Below the pieces are notes generated by a model, which saw nothing but the letters and a program-made list of their open reading frames with translations, ran no database searches and was not told the origin of the DNA. DNA of 34,715 bases, taken from NCBI GenBank assembly GCA_018714845.1, contig DVMR01000038.1:1-34715 (forward strand). Direction: 5' to 3'. The translations under genes were made by a program, and so were the position numbers. The stretch comes from Candidatus Ventrousia excrementavium. GTDB lineage: Bacteria; Bacillota; Clostridia; Oscillospirales; Butyricicoccaceae. Shown piece after piece: positions 1-7,944 of the stretch. Numbering within the stretch: the first letter of the stretch is position 1; each line of letters begins with the position of its first letter.

Positions 1-807
1 GTAGGCCTTGACCACTGTGATGATTTGCTGAATGGCGTGGGGCGGAATGCCTGCCGCGCCGACCGAGGCAAAGCCGGCCAGCGGAGATGACGAGGTGGTA
101 AAGGGGTAAATGCCGTTGTCCGGGTCCTTGAGCGCGCCCAGCTGCCCCTCAAGCAGAATATCCTTGCCTGCGCACACCGCCTGATGCAGAAACACAGCGG
201 TGTCGCCGACCAGCGGCTGCAAACGCTCGCGGTAGGAGCACAGGGAATTGTACAGCGCTTTGGGGTCAAGGCGCTCGCTGGAGTGGTAAATGGCGTCCAG
301 AGAGGCGTTTTTGACCTCGCACAGCGCGGTCAGCCGGTCAAGCAGGGTGCGGTCGTCAAAAATCTCGCAGACCTGCAGGCCGATTTTCAGATACTTATCA
401 GAATAAAACGGGGCAATGCCCGATTTGGTCGACCCAAAACTGTTTTTGCCCAGACGCTCCTCTTCGAGCCGGTCAAACAGGATGTGATAGGGCATGACAA
501 TCTGTGCCCGGTCGGAAATGAGCAGACGCGGATGGGGAACGCCGGCCTTGAGCAGGCCGTCAATTTCGGCAAACAGCCGCTCCAGGTTCAGGGCAACGCC
601 CTGCGCAATGACGTTGGTCGTGCTCTGGCGGAAAACGCCGGAAGGCAACAGGTGCAGGGCAAACTTGCCGTATTCATTGATGATGGTGTGACCGGCGTTG
701 GCGCCGCCCTGAAAGCGGACAACAACGTCGCTTTTGCCGCCCAAAAGGTCGGTCATTTTGCCTTTGCCCTCGTCGCCCCAGTTGGCGCCGACAATGGCTC
801 GGACCAT
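1..807 (-). CDS. purA: Adenylosuccinate synthetase (partial, C-terminus beyond window)
   Basis: This enzyme joins IMP and aspartate using GTP to make adenylosuccinate, the first committed step to AMP. The visible 269 residues start at an ATG preceded by GGGAG. They show the GTP-binding loop GDEGKGK (residues 11-17), with the catalytic Asp12 retained, and NAGHT with the catalytic His40. The IMP-binding loop reads GSTKSGIAPFYSDKY where E. coli has GTTGRGIGPAYEDK. A later loop reads EGQLGALKDPDNGIYPF instead of EGAQGTLLDIDHGTYP. It therefore belongs to a divergent PurA branch, which I recall from Clostridia. The retained Asp argues against the phage PurZ (aminoadenine) type. The gene lies downstream of a LysR gene on the same strand but has its own promoter. 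The reading frame runs off base 1, so the last third is missing. Confidence 0.93.
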   Translation of the reverse strand, partial: MVRAIVGANWGDEGKGKMTDLLGGKSDVVVRFQGGANAGHTIINEYGKFALHLLPSGVFRQSTTNVIAQGVALNLERLFAEIDGLLKAGVPHPRLLISDRAQIVMPYHILFDRLEEERLGKNSFGSTKSGIAPFYSDKYLKIGLQVCEIFDDRTLLDRLTALCEVKNASLDAIYHSSERLDPKALYNSLCSYRERLQPLVGDTAVFLHQAVCAGKDILLEGQLGALKDPDNGIYPFTTSSSPLAGFASVGAAGIPPHAIQQIITVVKAY

Positions 808-839
808 GCAATCAGCTCCCATCTTTTGTCGATGGTCTT

Positions 840-869
840 ATTGTAGCACGGGACAAGACGAAAATGCAA
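840..869 (-). promoter_or_regulatory. Candidate sigma-A promoter of purA
   Basis: On the minus strand TTGCAT (864-869) and TACAAT (840-845) are separated by 18 bases, 33 bases upstream of the purA start. A small CCATC/GATGG hairpin (815-831 region) would form early in the leader. Seen by eye; no transcript data. Confidence 0.5.
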
Positions 870-902
870 ACGAGGATTTTTTATAGTCGATATTAGCAAA
901 AC

Positions 903-1784
903 TTATAGCATCTGCTCGAGCAATCGGCTGGCGGCGGTCGAGAGCGGCAGTCGGCCGTCATAGACCAGGCAGATGTTGCGGGGCGGCGGCGACGGCGACA
1001 GCGTCAGCTCAAAAAGACGGCCGTCACGCAGAAAGGGCAGGGCAAAATTGTGCACCAGGCTGCCGACGCCCATGCCGCGGGCTGCAAACTGCGCAATGAG
1101 CGGACTGGTCGCCAGCTCGAATTCGGGCTGCAGGCGGACGCCGTGCTCGGACAAAAAGGCGTCGATATACCGCCGGGTGCTGGTGTTTTGCTCAAGGCAG
1201 ACAATGGGCAGGCCGGCCAGCTGCAGGGGGGACAGAGTGCGCCCGCGCAGCTCGTCAAAGCGCGCGCCTGCGACAAAAACGTCCTGAATTTCGCTGACCG
1301 AGCGGACGACCAGCCCGGCCTGCCCGTCGACGGGGGAAGAGACTGCGCCGAAGTCGATGGCCCCGTCGTGCAGCAGCCGCAGCGTTTCGGGCGTCGAGAC
1401 GTTGGTCACCGAGATGCGGACCCCGGGATAGCGCCTGTGGAAGGTTTCAAGGTGCTCTAAAAGGAAAAACTCCAGTGTCATGTCCGAAGCGCCGATGCGG
1501 ATGCTGCCGCTTTCCAGCCCGCGCACCTGCCGCAGGTGCTTTTCACCCTGCGCGATGCTTTCGACGCCGCGGGCGACAAAGCGATACAGCTCTTCGCCTT
1601 CGGGCGTCAGCCGCATGCCGCGGGGCGTGCGCACGAACAAAACGACCCCCAGCTCCTGTTCGAGCAGACGCAGGCACTGGCTGACTGCCGACTGGGTGAT
1701 GAAAAGCGCTTCGGCCGCGCGCGAGACACTGCCCTGCCGCGCAATCTGATAAAACACGCGATACCATTCCAGGCTGATAGCCAA
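903..1784 (-). CDS. LysR-family transcriptional regulator
   Basis: This is a 293-residue regulator of the usual LysR length. An N-terminal winged helix-turn-helix (residues about 5-62, with SVSRAAEALFITQSAVSQ) is followed by the two-lobed effector-binding domain (about 90-290, starting near GSIRIGASDMTLEFFLL). The start is a TTG at 1784. In-frame TGA and TAA codons lie just upstream, so no earlier start is possible, and AGGAG sits 9 bases before it. An ATG three bases upstream is out of frame. The gene is divergent from the SLH-domain gene and lies upstream of purA on the same strand, so either neighbour could be a target. The effector cannot be read from sequence. Confidence 0.92.
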   Translation of the reverse strand: MAISLEWYRVFYQIARQGSVSRAAEALFITQSAVSQCLRLLEQELGVVLFVRTPRGMRLTPEGEELYRFVARGVESIAQGEKHLRQVRGLESGSIRIGASDMTLEFFLLEHLETFHRRYPGVRISVTNVSTPETLRLLHDGAIDFGAVSSPVDGQAGLVVRSVSEIQDVFVAGARFDELRGRTLSPLQLAGLPIVCLEQNTSTRRYIDAFLSEHGVRLQPEFELATSPLIAQFAARGMGVGSLVHNFALPFLRDGRLFELTLSPSPPPRNICLVYDGRLPLSTAASRLLEQML

Positions 1785-1857
1785 GCATTATCACTCCTTA
1801 TAAGCGCGTGGGTATTTATTACCTGACTTAATGACAGCATACCACACTTTTTGCCGC

Positions 1858-1886
1858 TTGCAAAGCGCGAAGCGGGATGTTACAAT
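1858..1886 (+). promoter_or_regulatory. Candidate sigma-A promoter of the SLH/glycosidase gene
   Basis: TTGCAA (1858-1863), a 17-base spacer and TACAAT (1881-1886), with an extended -10 TG at 1878-1879. It lies 58 bases upstream of the chosen ATG, in the intergenic space shared with the divergent lysR. Confidence 0.6.
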
Positions 1887-1943
1887 GAATTCAACATCAC
1901 ACGCGGGGCCGTGTGCTCCGCAATAAAGAAAGAGGTAGAAAGT

Positions 1944-3656
1944 ATGAAATCACTTCTGCGGCGTACCCTTTCCCTGGCACTGGCCGCCGCCCTTCTGGTC
2001 GGCGGGCTGCTCATGCCTGCCGCGGCGTCGGGCGCGAGCGAAGAGAGCACACAGAATGCCGACCATCTCAAGGCCCTCGGGCTGTTCCAGGGCACGGAAA
2101 ATGGCTATGAGCTCAACAACACCCCTGACCGTACGCAGGGTCTTGTCATGCTCATCCGCCTGCTCGGCCGCGAGCAGGAAGCGCTTTCGGGCAGCTACAC
2201 CCACCCGTTTACCGACGTTGCCGCGTCGGGCTGGGAAGCTCCCTATGTCGGCTACGGTTTTGAGAGCAGCCTGACCAGCGGCGTGGGCGGCGGCCTGTTC
2301 GGCGGCAGCCAGACGCTGGCTGCGCGCGATTATGTCACCTTTTTGCTGCGCTCACTGGGCTACAGCGATGCAGACGGCGATTTCACCTGGCAGTATGCCC
2401 TGAGCTTTGCCGCCCAGATCGGCATGATGACGACCGACGCCGCCATCGCGCTGTCGAGCGCCAGCTTTAACCGCGGCGACATGGTCGACCTGTCTTATTC
2501 CGCGCTGACCTGCCAGATGGCTGACGGCAGCGGCTCGCTGGCTGAAAAGCTGGCTGCCGAAGGTGTGTTTACCACCGCGCAGGGCCAGGCCGAGGGCGTC
2601 ATCGGCGCCGGCGTCAAGGTCTATACATACACCCCCTATCAGCCCCCGCGTGAAGAGGGGCCGGGCGTCACCTACAGCCGCCAGAGCGTGGCCGGTATTA
2701 CGGCTGACGTCATCACCGTTGACCTGCTCAATCCCAAGGTCCGTGTCGAAGCCCGCCTGGTCAACAACAAGGTCGGCGCCACCCAGTCCTTTGCCACCAT
2801 TGCCCAGAACTCGGGCGCAAAGGCGGTTGTCAACGCCAATTTCTTTAACTCTGAGGGCGACAAGGCCCTGATTGGCAGCCTGATGACCAATGGCGAGCTG
2901 ATGTACAGCATGACCGACTACACCACCCTGGGCATCCGTGACGACGGTTCGGTCACCTGGGGCCGTCCGTCCATGGCGGTGTGGCTCAAGGGCCCCAACA
3001 CCACGGCCAAGCACTGGTTTGCCCGCGCCGTCAATGTTGACGCGGCTTCGTACCACACCACCGGCTATTCCGTCATGTACACCCCGGCCTATGGCACCAG
3101 TGTGACGGCGCCGTGCAACGGCTATGCCATCGAGGTGCGCAACGACGTTGTCACCGCCTATACGTCCTATGCGCCGGGCAGCGTCATCACCATCCCTGCC
3201 GACGGCTATGTCGTGCTGCTGGGCACTGCCATCACCGGACTGTATCTGTACGAGCCCCCTGCAGTGGGCACTCCCATCACGACCGAGGTTTATCTGTTCA
3301 CCGAGGACCCCGAGGGCTTTGACCCGGCCGGCGTGACGACGATGGTTGCCGGTTCGCCCTGCCTCATTAAAGACGGCGTTATCAGCAATGTGGTTGACGC
3401 CAACTTTGACCTTTCCAAGTTCACATCCGGTTCAACGCCGCGCACAGCAGTGGGCACCACGGCCGACGGCCGCATGATTCTGCTGTCGACCAGCTCGGCC
3501 ACCATGGACCAGCTCAAGCAGGCCATGCTGGCGCTCGGCTGCACCGACGCTGTCAACCTCGACGGCGGCGGCTCGTGCGGCATGTACTATGACGGCCAGA
3601 TTCTGCACACCCCCGGCCGCGAGCTGACGGCCACGCTGCAGATTTTTGTCGACTGA
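1944..3656 (+). CDS. Secreted SLH-domain phosphodiester glycosidase (NAGPA/DUF2233 family)
   Basis: The protein has 570 residues from an ATG at 1944 preceded by AGAGGTAGAA; the reading frame stays open upstream to 1851, but that part overlaps the promoter. A signal peptide (about 1-30, hydrophobic core ending near PAAASGASE) is followed by a region resembling two to three S-layer-homology repeats (about 35-205, with FTDVAASGWEAPYVGYGFESS). The C-terminal part (about 250-570) matches the phosphodiester glycosidase family related to human NAGPA, including NANFFN near residue 300 and the hallmark NLDGGGS near residue 538. By family, the enzyme cleaves sugar-1-phosphodiester bonds, possibly in cell-wall glycopolymers. 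The SLH part probably tethers it to secondary wall polymers. The substrate is not known from sequence. Confidence 0.85.
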   Translation: MKSLLRRTLSLALAAALLVGGLLMPAAASGASEESTQNADHLKALGLFQGTENGYELNNTPDRTQGLVMLIRLLGREQEALSGSYTHPFTDVAASGWEAPYVGYGFESSLTSGVGGGLFGGSQTLAARDYVTFLLRSLGYSDADGDFTWQYALSFAAQIGMMTTDAAIALSSASFNRGDMVDLSYSALTCQMADGSGSLAEKLAAEGVFTTAQGQAEGVIGAGVKVYTYTPYQPPREEGPGVTYSRQSVAGITADVITVDLLNPKVRVEARLVNNKVGATQSFATIAQNSGAKAVVNANFFNSEGDKALIGSLMTNGELMYSMTDYTTLGIRDDGSVTWGRPSMAVWLKGPNTTAKHWFARAVNVDAASYHTTGYSVMYTPAYGTSVTAPCNGYAIEVRNDVVTAYTSYAPGSVITIPADGYVVLLGTAITGLYLYEPPAVGTPITTEVYLFTEDPEGFDPAGVTTMVAGSPCLIKDGVISNVVDANFDLSKFTSGSTPRTAVGTTADGRMILLSTSSATMDQLKQAMLALGCTDAVNLDGGGSCGMYYDGQILHTPGRELTATLQIFVD

Positions 3657-3670
3657 GTTCATCATTTTTA

Positions 3671-3699
3671 CCTGCCGCCGCCCCCGTGGCGGCGGCAGG
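3671..3699 (+). other. GC-rich 12-bp perfect hairpin between SLH gene and creatininase gene
   Basis: CCTGCCGCCGCC pairs exactly with GGCGGCGGCAGG around a 5-base loop. No T-run follows on either strand, so it is not a standard intrinsic terminator. It begins 14 bases after the SLH gene's stop and ends about 10 bases before the ribosome binding site of the next gene. An mRNA 3'-end stabiliser or a weak terminator is plausible. Confidence 0.6.
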
Positions 3700-3722
3700 C
3701 TTATCACAGAGGAGGAGCAAGT

Positions 3723-4496
3723 ATGAAAAATCCCGTCCGGTGGGATAACCTGAACACCCGCGAGCTTAAAGCTCTGTCCGAACAGCAGGCCATTGTCCTG
3801 CTGCCCGTCGGCTCGACTGAACAGCACGGCCCCCATCTGCCCGTCGGCTGCGACAACCTGATGGCGACCGGCATGAGCGAGCGCATCGCCGCCGAGCTCA
3901 ACCGCCGCGGCAAGCCGTGCGTCGTCGCGCCGTCCATCGCAGTGGCGAACTCGACGCACCACATGAGCTTCTGCGGCTCCATGACCCTGCGCGCCGAGAC
4001 CTATATGCACCTGCTGTTTGATTACTGCCGGTCCATCGCCAGCCATGGCTTCCGCAAAATTGTCATTGTCAACGGCCACGGCGGCAACGTCGCGCCCACC
4101 GAGACCGCGTTGATTGAGATTAACGAGGCCCTGGGCTTTCCCGTGTACTTCACCGGCTACTGGAAGGGCGATAAAACGGCGCAGAGCGATATTCTGGAAA
4201 GCCAGACCGGCATGATTCACGCCTGCGAGGGCGAGACCTCTCTGCTGTGGGCGCTGGACGAGGAGTGGATTGACCCCATCTACAAAGAGACAAAGGGCAA
4301 CCCCGGCTATCCGCTCGAGGCCGAGGAAGACGGCACGCTGAGCACTTTCCATCGCATGGAAGCCCACACCGAGAACGGGGTCATGGGCAATGCGTGGCTT
4401 GCGTCGCGCGAAAAGGGCGAAAAAATGGTCGAGCGCATGGTCAAAGGCATGGCCGATGTTTTGTGCGACGATCGCCTGTGGGAGCAGCGGGTCTGA
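3723..4496 (+). CDS. Creatininase-family metal-dependent amidohydrolase
   Basis: This 257-residue protein matches the whole creatininase family length. Metal ligands are visible in order: GSTEQHGPHLPVGCD gives Glu33, His35 and Asp44, VNGHGGN gives His119, and HACEGETS gives Glu169. Family members hydrolyse creatinine or other cyclic or formamide amides, for example in MftE, FAPy deformylase and ArfB-like steps. The exact substrate cannot be assigned. GGAGGAG lies 6 bases before the ATG. The gene follows the SLH gene across a hairpin and ends in a strong UUCG terminator, so it is separate from the downstream ABC transporter. No other creatine-pathway gene is near. Confidence 0.88.
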   Translation: MKNPVRWDNLNTRELKALSEQQAIVLLPVGSTEQHGPHLPVGCDNLMATGMSERIAAELNRRGKPCVVAPSIAVANSTHHMSFCGSMTLRAETYMHLLFDYCRSIASHGFRKIVIVNGHGGNVAPTETALIEINEALGFPVYFTGYWKGDKTAQSDILESQTGMIHACEGETSLLWALDEEWIDPIYKETKGNPGYPLEAEEDGTLSTFHRMEAHTENGVMGNAWLASREKGEKMVERMVKGMADVLCDDRLWEQRV

Positions 4497-4520
4497 TTTT
4501 TCTGCTTGTCCATATGGTCA

Positions 4521-4546
4521 AAGAGAGGCTTCGGCCTCTCTTTTTT
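4521..4546 (+). terminator. Intrinsic terminator after the creatininase gene
   Basis: AAGAGAGGC, a TTCG tetraloop and GCCTCTCTT followed by a run of T. It is a textbook rho-independent terminator 24 bases after the stop codon. Confidence 0.92.
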
Positions 4547-4626
4547 ATGCCATAGACAGAGCTGATAATCAATAAAGCCGATAGGGAAATGCAATAAACA
4601 ACTGGATGAACTTGGATATTTTGTAT

Positions 4627-4655
4627 TTGACTTTGTGTAAAGCGTATGATTTAAT
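4627..4655 (+). promoter_or_regulatory. Candidate sigma-A promoter of the ABC importer operon
   Basis: TTGACT (4627-4632), a 17-base spacer and TTTAAT (4650-4655), inside an AT-rich island (4547-4742) that contrasts with the GC-rich genes on both sides. A leader of about 80 bases runs to the TTG start. Nothing else is recognisable in this intergenic stretch. Confidence 0.55.
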
Positions 4656-4742
4656 ATCAATCGAAAAGACAAGGTTACAAATGAAAGAAAAATCGTAAAA
4701 TAAATAAATTAGAGCACGATTATTGATATTGGGGGTTAAATT

Positions 4743-5849
4743 TTGTTGAATAAGGGACAATCGGGCCGTTCGGGAAACAGACTGGTCGATATGCGCCTGC
4801 AGGGCAACCGGCCCGGAGACGCTGACGCAGCAGGGCGGCTGACGCGCGAGCAGCTGCAGCTGCTCGAACAGAGAAAAAAGACCCCCGCACAGCGGGCGAT
4901 GGACTTTGTCATCACGCTTTTGCCCATGCTGTGTTGCCTGATTGCCGTGCTCGAGTACCTGCTGGTGCCTGACAGATACGACAACGATGCGCCCGAGCGT
5001 TACCTCGTCCTGCTGGTTTTGCCTGCGGTGATTTACGCAGTGTTCTGGGCCGTGTCGCTGAGCCGGCTCAAAAGCACTTCCCGCCTGTACCAGCGTCTGC
5101 GTTATAAGGCGCCGCTGTACGCAGCCGTTTTTTTGCTGCTGGCGGTATTTGACTTTGCAACCCTCAAGACGGGCTACCTGACCCAGCCCTTTATACCATG
5201 GGTCAACAGCATCATCAACGCCGCCATCGGCGACTGGCAGTATCTGGGCATCAGTACGCTGTATACGCTGCGGCTGCTGTTTCTGGGGTATTTCAGCGGT
5301 GTGGCGGCAGGGCTGATTACCGGCATTGCCTGCGGGTACAGCCAGAAGGTTCGGTACTGGGTTGACCCCATCATCCGCATCCTCGGCCCGATCCCAACGG
5401 CGACGTGGGTTCCCCTTGTCATGATCCTGGCGGCTTCGCTGTTCGGCGGCTCGGTCTTCATTGTGGCGCTGGGCACATGGTTTGCCGTCACCATTGCGTC
5501 GATGACAGGCATTGCCAACATCGACCGCTCGTACTTCGAAGCGGCGCGCACGCTGGGCGCCAAAGGCAGCCAGCTGGTCTTCCGCGTGGCCATTCCCCAG
5601 GCCATGCCCAGCATCCTGCAGGGCATGACCCAGGGCATGAGCTCGGCCTGCGTCTCGCTGATGGTCGCCGAAATGCTCGGCGTTGAAGCCGGCTTAGGGT
5701 GGTACATCACCTGGGCCAAGGCGTGGGCCATGTACAACCGCTTGTTTGCCGCCATCGTCGTCATCTGTCTGGTCTTCAACGCGGTCACAAAGTCGCTCAA
5801 TTTGTTCAAAAAGCGTGTACTGCGCTGGCAGGAAGGAATGGTGAAATAG
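4743..5849 (+). CDS. ABC importer permease, SsuC/TauC type, with extended N-terminus
   Basis: This is the membrane subunit of a nitrate/sulfonate/taurine-type importer. The canonical domain occupies about residues 130-365 and carries the EAA loop EAARTLGAKGSQLVFRVAIP (coupling to the ATPase) near residue 265. At 368 residues it is roughly 100 longer than typical SsuC. The extra N-terminus has a charged segment (1-50), two predicted membrane segments (VITLLPMLCCLIAVLEYLLV and YLVLLVLPAVIYAVFWAVSL) and a third near residue 120. The start is TTG at 4743 or 4746, behind GGGGG at 4731-4735; an ATG at 4791 is a less likely start. It is first in a permease-ATPase-lipoprotein operon. The substrate is unknown. 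Confidence 0.88.
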   Translation: MLNKGQSGRSGNRLVDMRLQGNRPGDADAAGRLTREQLQLLEQRKKTPAQRAMDFVITLLPMLCCLIAVLEYLLVPDRYDNDAPERYLVLLVLPAVIYAVFWAVSLSRLKSTSRLYQRLRYKAPLYAAVFLLLAVFDFATLKTGYLTQPFIPWVNSIINAAIGDWQYLGISTLYTLRLLFLGYFSGVAAGLITGIACGYSQKVRYWVDPIIRILGPIPTATWVPLVMILAASLFGGSVFIVALGTWFAVTIASMTGIANIDRSYFEAARTLGAKGSQLVFRVAIPQAMPSILQGMTQGMSSACVSLMVAEMLGVEAGLGWYITWAKAWAMYNRLFAAIVVICLVFNAVTKSLNLFKKRVLRWQEGMVK

Positions 5850-5850
5850 G

Positions 5851-6621
5851 GTGGCCGAACAGACGGTTTTAAAGCTCGACCGCGTGTCCAAAAGCTTTGC
5901 CCGCATCGAGCGGGACGAAATCACCTATGCCCTGGGCGAGACCAGCCTTGAAATGCGCAGCGGCGAATTTGTCAGCATTGTCGGCGCGTCGGGCTGCGGC
6001 AAGTCGACGATCCTGCGCCTGATCGCCGGACTCATTGTGCCCACCATGGGCGCCGTCACGGTCAACGGCCAGCCGGTTGACGGGCCGGATCCCAGCCGCG
6101 GCATGGTCTTTCAAAAGCCTACCCTTTTCCCGTGGCTGACGGTGGAAAAAAACATCTCGTTCAGCCTGCGGATTCAGAAAAAACTGGACGGCAGTGCGGA
6201 AAAGGTTGAGCGGATGCTCAGGCTGATCGGACTGGAAGAGTTCCGCGACGACTATCCGGCCCAGCTTTCGGGCGGCATGGCCCAGCGCGTTGCACTGGCG
6301 CGCTCGCTCATTTCAGAACCGGGGATCCTGCTGCTTGACGAGCCGCTCGGGGCGCTGGACGCTTTTACCCGCATGAACATGCAGGATGAGATTCTGGGCA
6401 TGTGGCAGGGCAGCCAGCAGCTGGTCATCATGGTCACTCATGACGTCGACGAGGCCATTTACATGGGTACGCGCGTCATCGTCATGGAAGCCCGTCCCGG
6501 CCGCGTCCGCGCCGAGATCCCCGTTGAGCTCGATTATCCGCGCAACCGCAGCAGCGCGCAGTTTGTCGGATACCGCAATCAAATTCTTGAAATGCTTCAT
6601 TACGGCGCAAAAGAGTCGTAA
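5851..6621 (+). CDS. ABC importer ATPase, SsuB/TauB type
   Basis: The nucleotide-binding subunit of the importer, 256 residues. Motifs in order are Walker A GASGCGKST (near 48), Q-loop VFQKPTLFPW, signature LSGGMAQRVALARSL (near 140), Walker B ILLLDEPLGALD and the switch His in VTHDVDEA. It starts at a GTG one base after the permease stop, with AGGAAGGA inside the end of the permease gene, so translation is probably coupled. It would pair with the upstream permease and the lipoprotein encoded next. Confidence 0.93.
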   Translation: MAEQTVLKLDRVSKSFARIERDEITYALGETSLEMRSGEFVSIVGASGCGKSTILRLIAGLIVPTMGAVTVNGQPVDGPDPSRGMVFQKPTLFPWLTVEKNISFSLRIQKKLDGSAEKVERMLRLIGLEEFRDDYPAQLSGGMAQRVALARSLISEPGILLLDEPLGALDAFTRMNMQDEILGMWQGSQQLVIMVTHDVDEAIYMGTRVIVMEARPGRVRAEIPVELDYPRNRSSAQFVGYRNQILEMLHYGAKES

Positions 6622-6650
6622 CAATAATTTTTCTAAGGAGAAGAGAAAAC

Positions 6651-7745
6651 ATGAAAAGACTGACCAGACTGCTCTGCCTTTTGATGAGCTTTGCTCTGCT
6701 GGTTGCTCTGGCTGCCTGTAACGATACACAGGAGCCGGCGAATGATGACGGCAATGCCCAGGAAACCGAGCAGAATAACGAGCAGGACACCAATGAAGAG
6801 GACAATTCCGAGCAGGGCGGCGAAGAGCTGTCCGAGGATGAGGCTTGGGCGCAGGAGCCTGCGTACGGCCAGACCATCCGCTACTACATGGCCGAGGGCT
6901 GCTCGTCCGGCACGGTCATGGCCGACCTGCTGGGCTACTATGAAGAAGCCGGCCTGACTGTTGAGGGCGTGCGCGGCAGCTCGTACACCGAGGCGCTGGG
7001 CACCGGCTCAATCGAAGTGGCTGTCGGCCACATCGCCACCATGCTGGTCCCGTCGACCAACAACGTCGACCTGACCTTTGTCGACGGCGCGCACTTTGGC
7101 TGCAAATCGCTTTATGTCCTGGGTGACAGCGATTACCAGACCACCGAGGACCTGATTGGCCAGCGTATTTCGGTGCCCAACGGCATCGGCGCCAGCGACT
7201 ACAACATCACTGCCTGCCTGTTTGACTCTGACGGCATCAATCCGCTGGAAGATGTCGAGCTGGTGCAGGTCGAGACCAGCGCCTGTGTCGCCGCCATGCA
7301 GAATGGCGAGATTGCCGCCGCGCTTCTGAGCGACAACTGGGCTTATGACATGGTGCAAGACGGCACGCTGCGTCAGGTTCGTTCGCTGCTTGATGAGGAC
7401 TGGGCCGGCCGCCCCTGCTGTGTCGTTGCCATGAATGCCTCGTTTGTTGAAGAAAATCCCGTCACAGCGCGCAAGATTACCGAGGCCATTGACCGCGCCC
7501 ACGAGTACATGCGCGAGAACCCCGAAGAGTCCATCGACCTGATGATTGAAAACGAGCTGTACACCGGCGACCGCGATATGCTGATTGAGTACCACAACAG
7601 CCTGAACTACGGCATTGACAATGCCACTGCAGAAGAGGGTCTGCGCTACATTGCTGACGCTTACATCCGTCTGGACATCATCACCGCGACAGACGATGTC
7701 GAGGAAGTCATGGACATCGCCTGGACCCCGCTGCTGGATGAATAA
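6651..7745 (+). CDS. ABC importer substrate-binding lipoprotein (NMT1/SsuA-like)
   Basis: A 364-residue solute-binding protein. The signal peptide ends in the lipobox LAAC with lipidated Cys23. An acidic Asn/Gln/Glu-rich linker (about 24-70) follows, then the periplasmic-binding fold (about 75-364). The fold resembles NMT1/THI5 and SsuA proteins, with IEVAVGHIATML and VPNGIGASDYNITACLF as typical strand-loop elements. It captures substrate for the permease and ATPase encoded just upstream; AAGGAG precedes the ATG by 11 bases. Family members bind aliphatic sulfonates, nitrate, or thiamin and riboflavin precursors. Nothing nearby points to one of these. Confidence 0.88.
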   Translation: MKRLTRLLCLLMSFALLVALAACNDTQEPANDDGNAQETEQNNEQDTNEEDNSEQGGEELSEDEAWAQEPAYGQTIRYYMAEGCSSGTVMADLLGYYEEAGLTVEGVRGSSYTEALGTGSIEVAVGHIATMLVPSTNNVDLTFVDGAHFGCKSLYVLGDSDYQTTEDLIGQRISVPNGIGASDYNITACLFDSDGINPLEDVELVQVETSACVAAMQNGEIAAALLSDNWAYDMVQDGTLRQVRSLLDEDWAGRPCCVVAMNASFVEENPVTARKITEAIDRAHEYMRENPEESIDLMIENELYTGDRDMLIEYHNSLNYGIDNATAEEGLRYIADAYIRLDIITATDDVEEVMDIAWTPLLDE

Positions 7746-7777
7746 TCTCTATCCGCCTTAACCGTCTTCCCCTCCAT

Positions 7778-7820
7778 AAACGCGCCTGCCTCTTGCTCAT
7801 GAAGGCGGGCGCGTTTTTTT
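7778..7820 (+). terminator. Intrinsic terminator of the ABC importer operon
   Basis: AACGCGCCTGCC pairs with GGCGGGCGCGTT (one G-U pair), followed by a T-run at 7813-7820. Confidence 0.9.
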
Positions 7821-7826
7821 ATACAG

Positions 7827-7860
7827 GGCCCTGTTCCCGGTCGGGACGGGGCCTTTTGTT
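7827..7860 (+). terminator. Second, tandem terminator-like hairpin
   Basis: GGCCCTGTTCCCG pairs with CGGGACGGGGCC with one bulge, followed by TTTTGTT. It sits 7 bases after the first terminator and probably insulates the downstream regulator genes. Confidence 0.6.
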
Positions 7861-7875
7861 GTATGCAAAAGGCCG

Positions 7876-7920
7876 CGCAAGCGATTCTTGCGTGACAGAC
7901 AAGGGGGAATTGCTTATAAT
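7876..7920 (+). promoter_or_regulatory. Promoter of the tandem XRE genes with overlapping inverted repeat
   Basis: GTGACA (7892-7897), a 17-base spacer and a consensus TATAAT (7915-7920). The inverted repeat CGCAAG-N5-CTTGCG (7876-7892) abuts the -35 box and is a candidate operator, perhaps for autoregulation. Confidence 0.55.
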
Positions 7921-7944
7921 TAGAATAAAAAGGGGGTGCTTTTC

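Noticed and set aside
184-846. Long open frame on the plus strand opposite purA
   Set aside because: It is the antisense shadow of a clearly recognisable PurA frame; the GC-rich third codon positions keep the other strand open.
1543-1794. Out-of-frame ATG just upstream of the lysR TTG start, opening an 83-codon frame
   Set aside because: It overlaps the LysR HTH coding region in another frame and encodes an Arg/Ala-rich shadow. The TTG has the better spacing from AGGAG.
3723-7745. A creatinine uptake and degradation system made of the creatininase gene and the ABC importer
   Set aside because: A strong terminator and a new promoter separate them, and the creatininase family covers many substrates; proximity alone does not support it.
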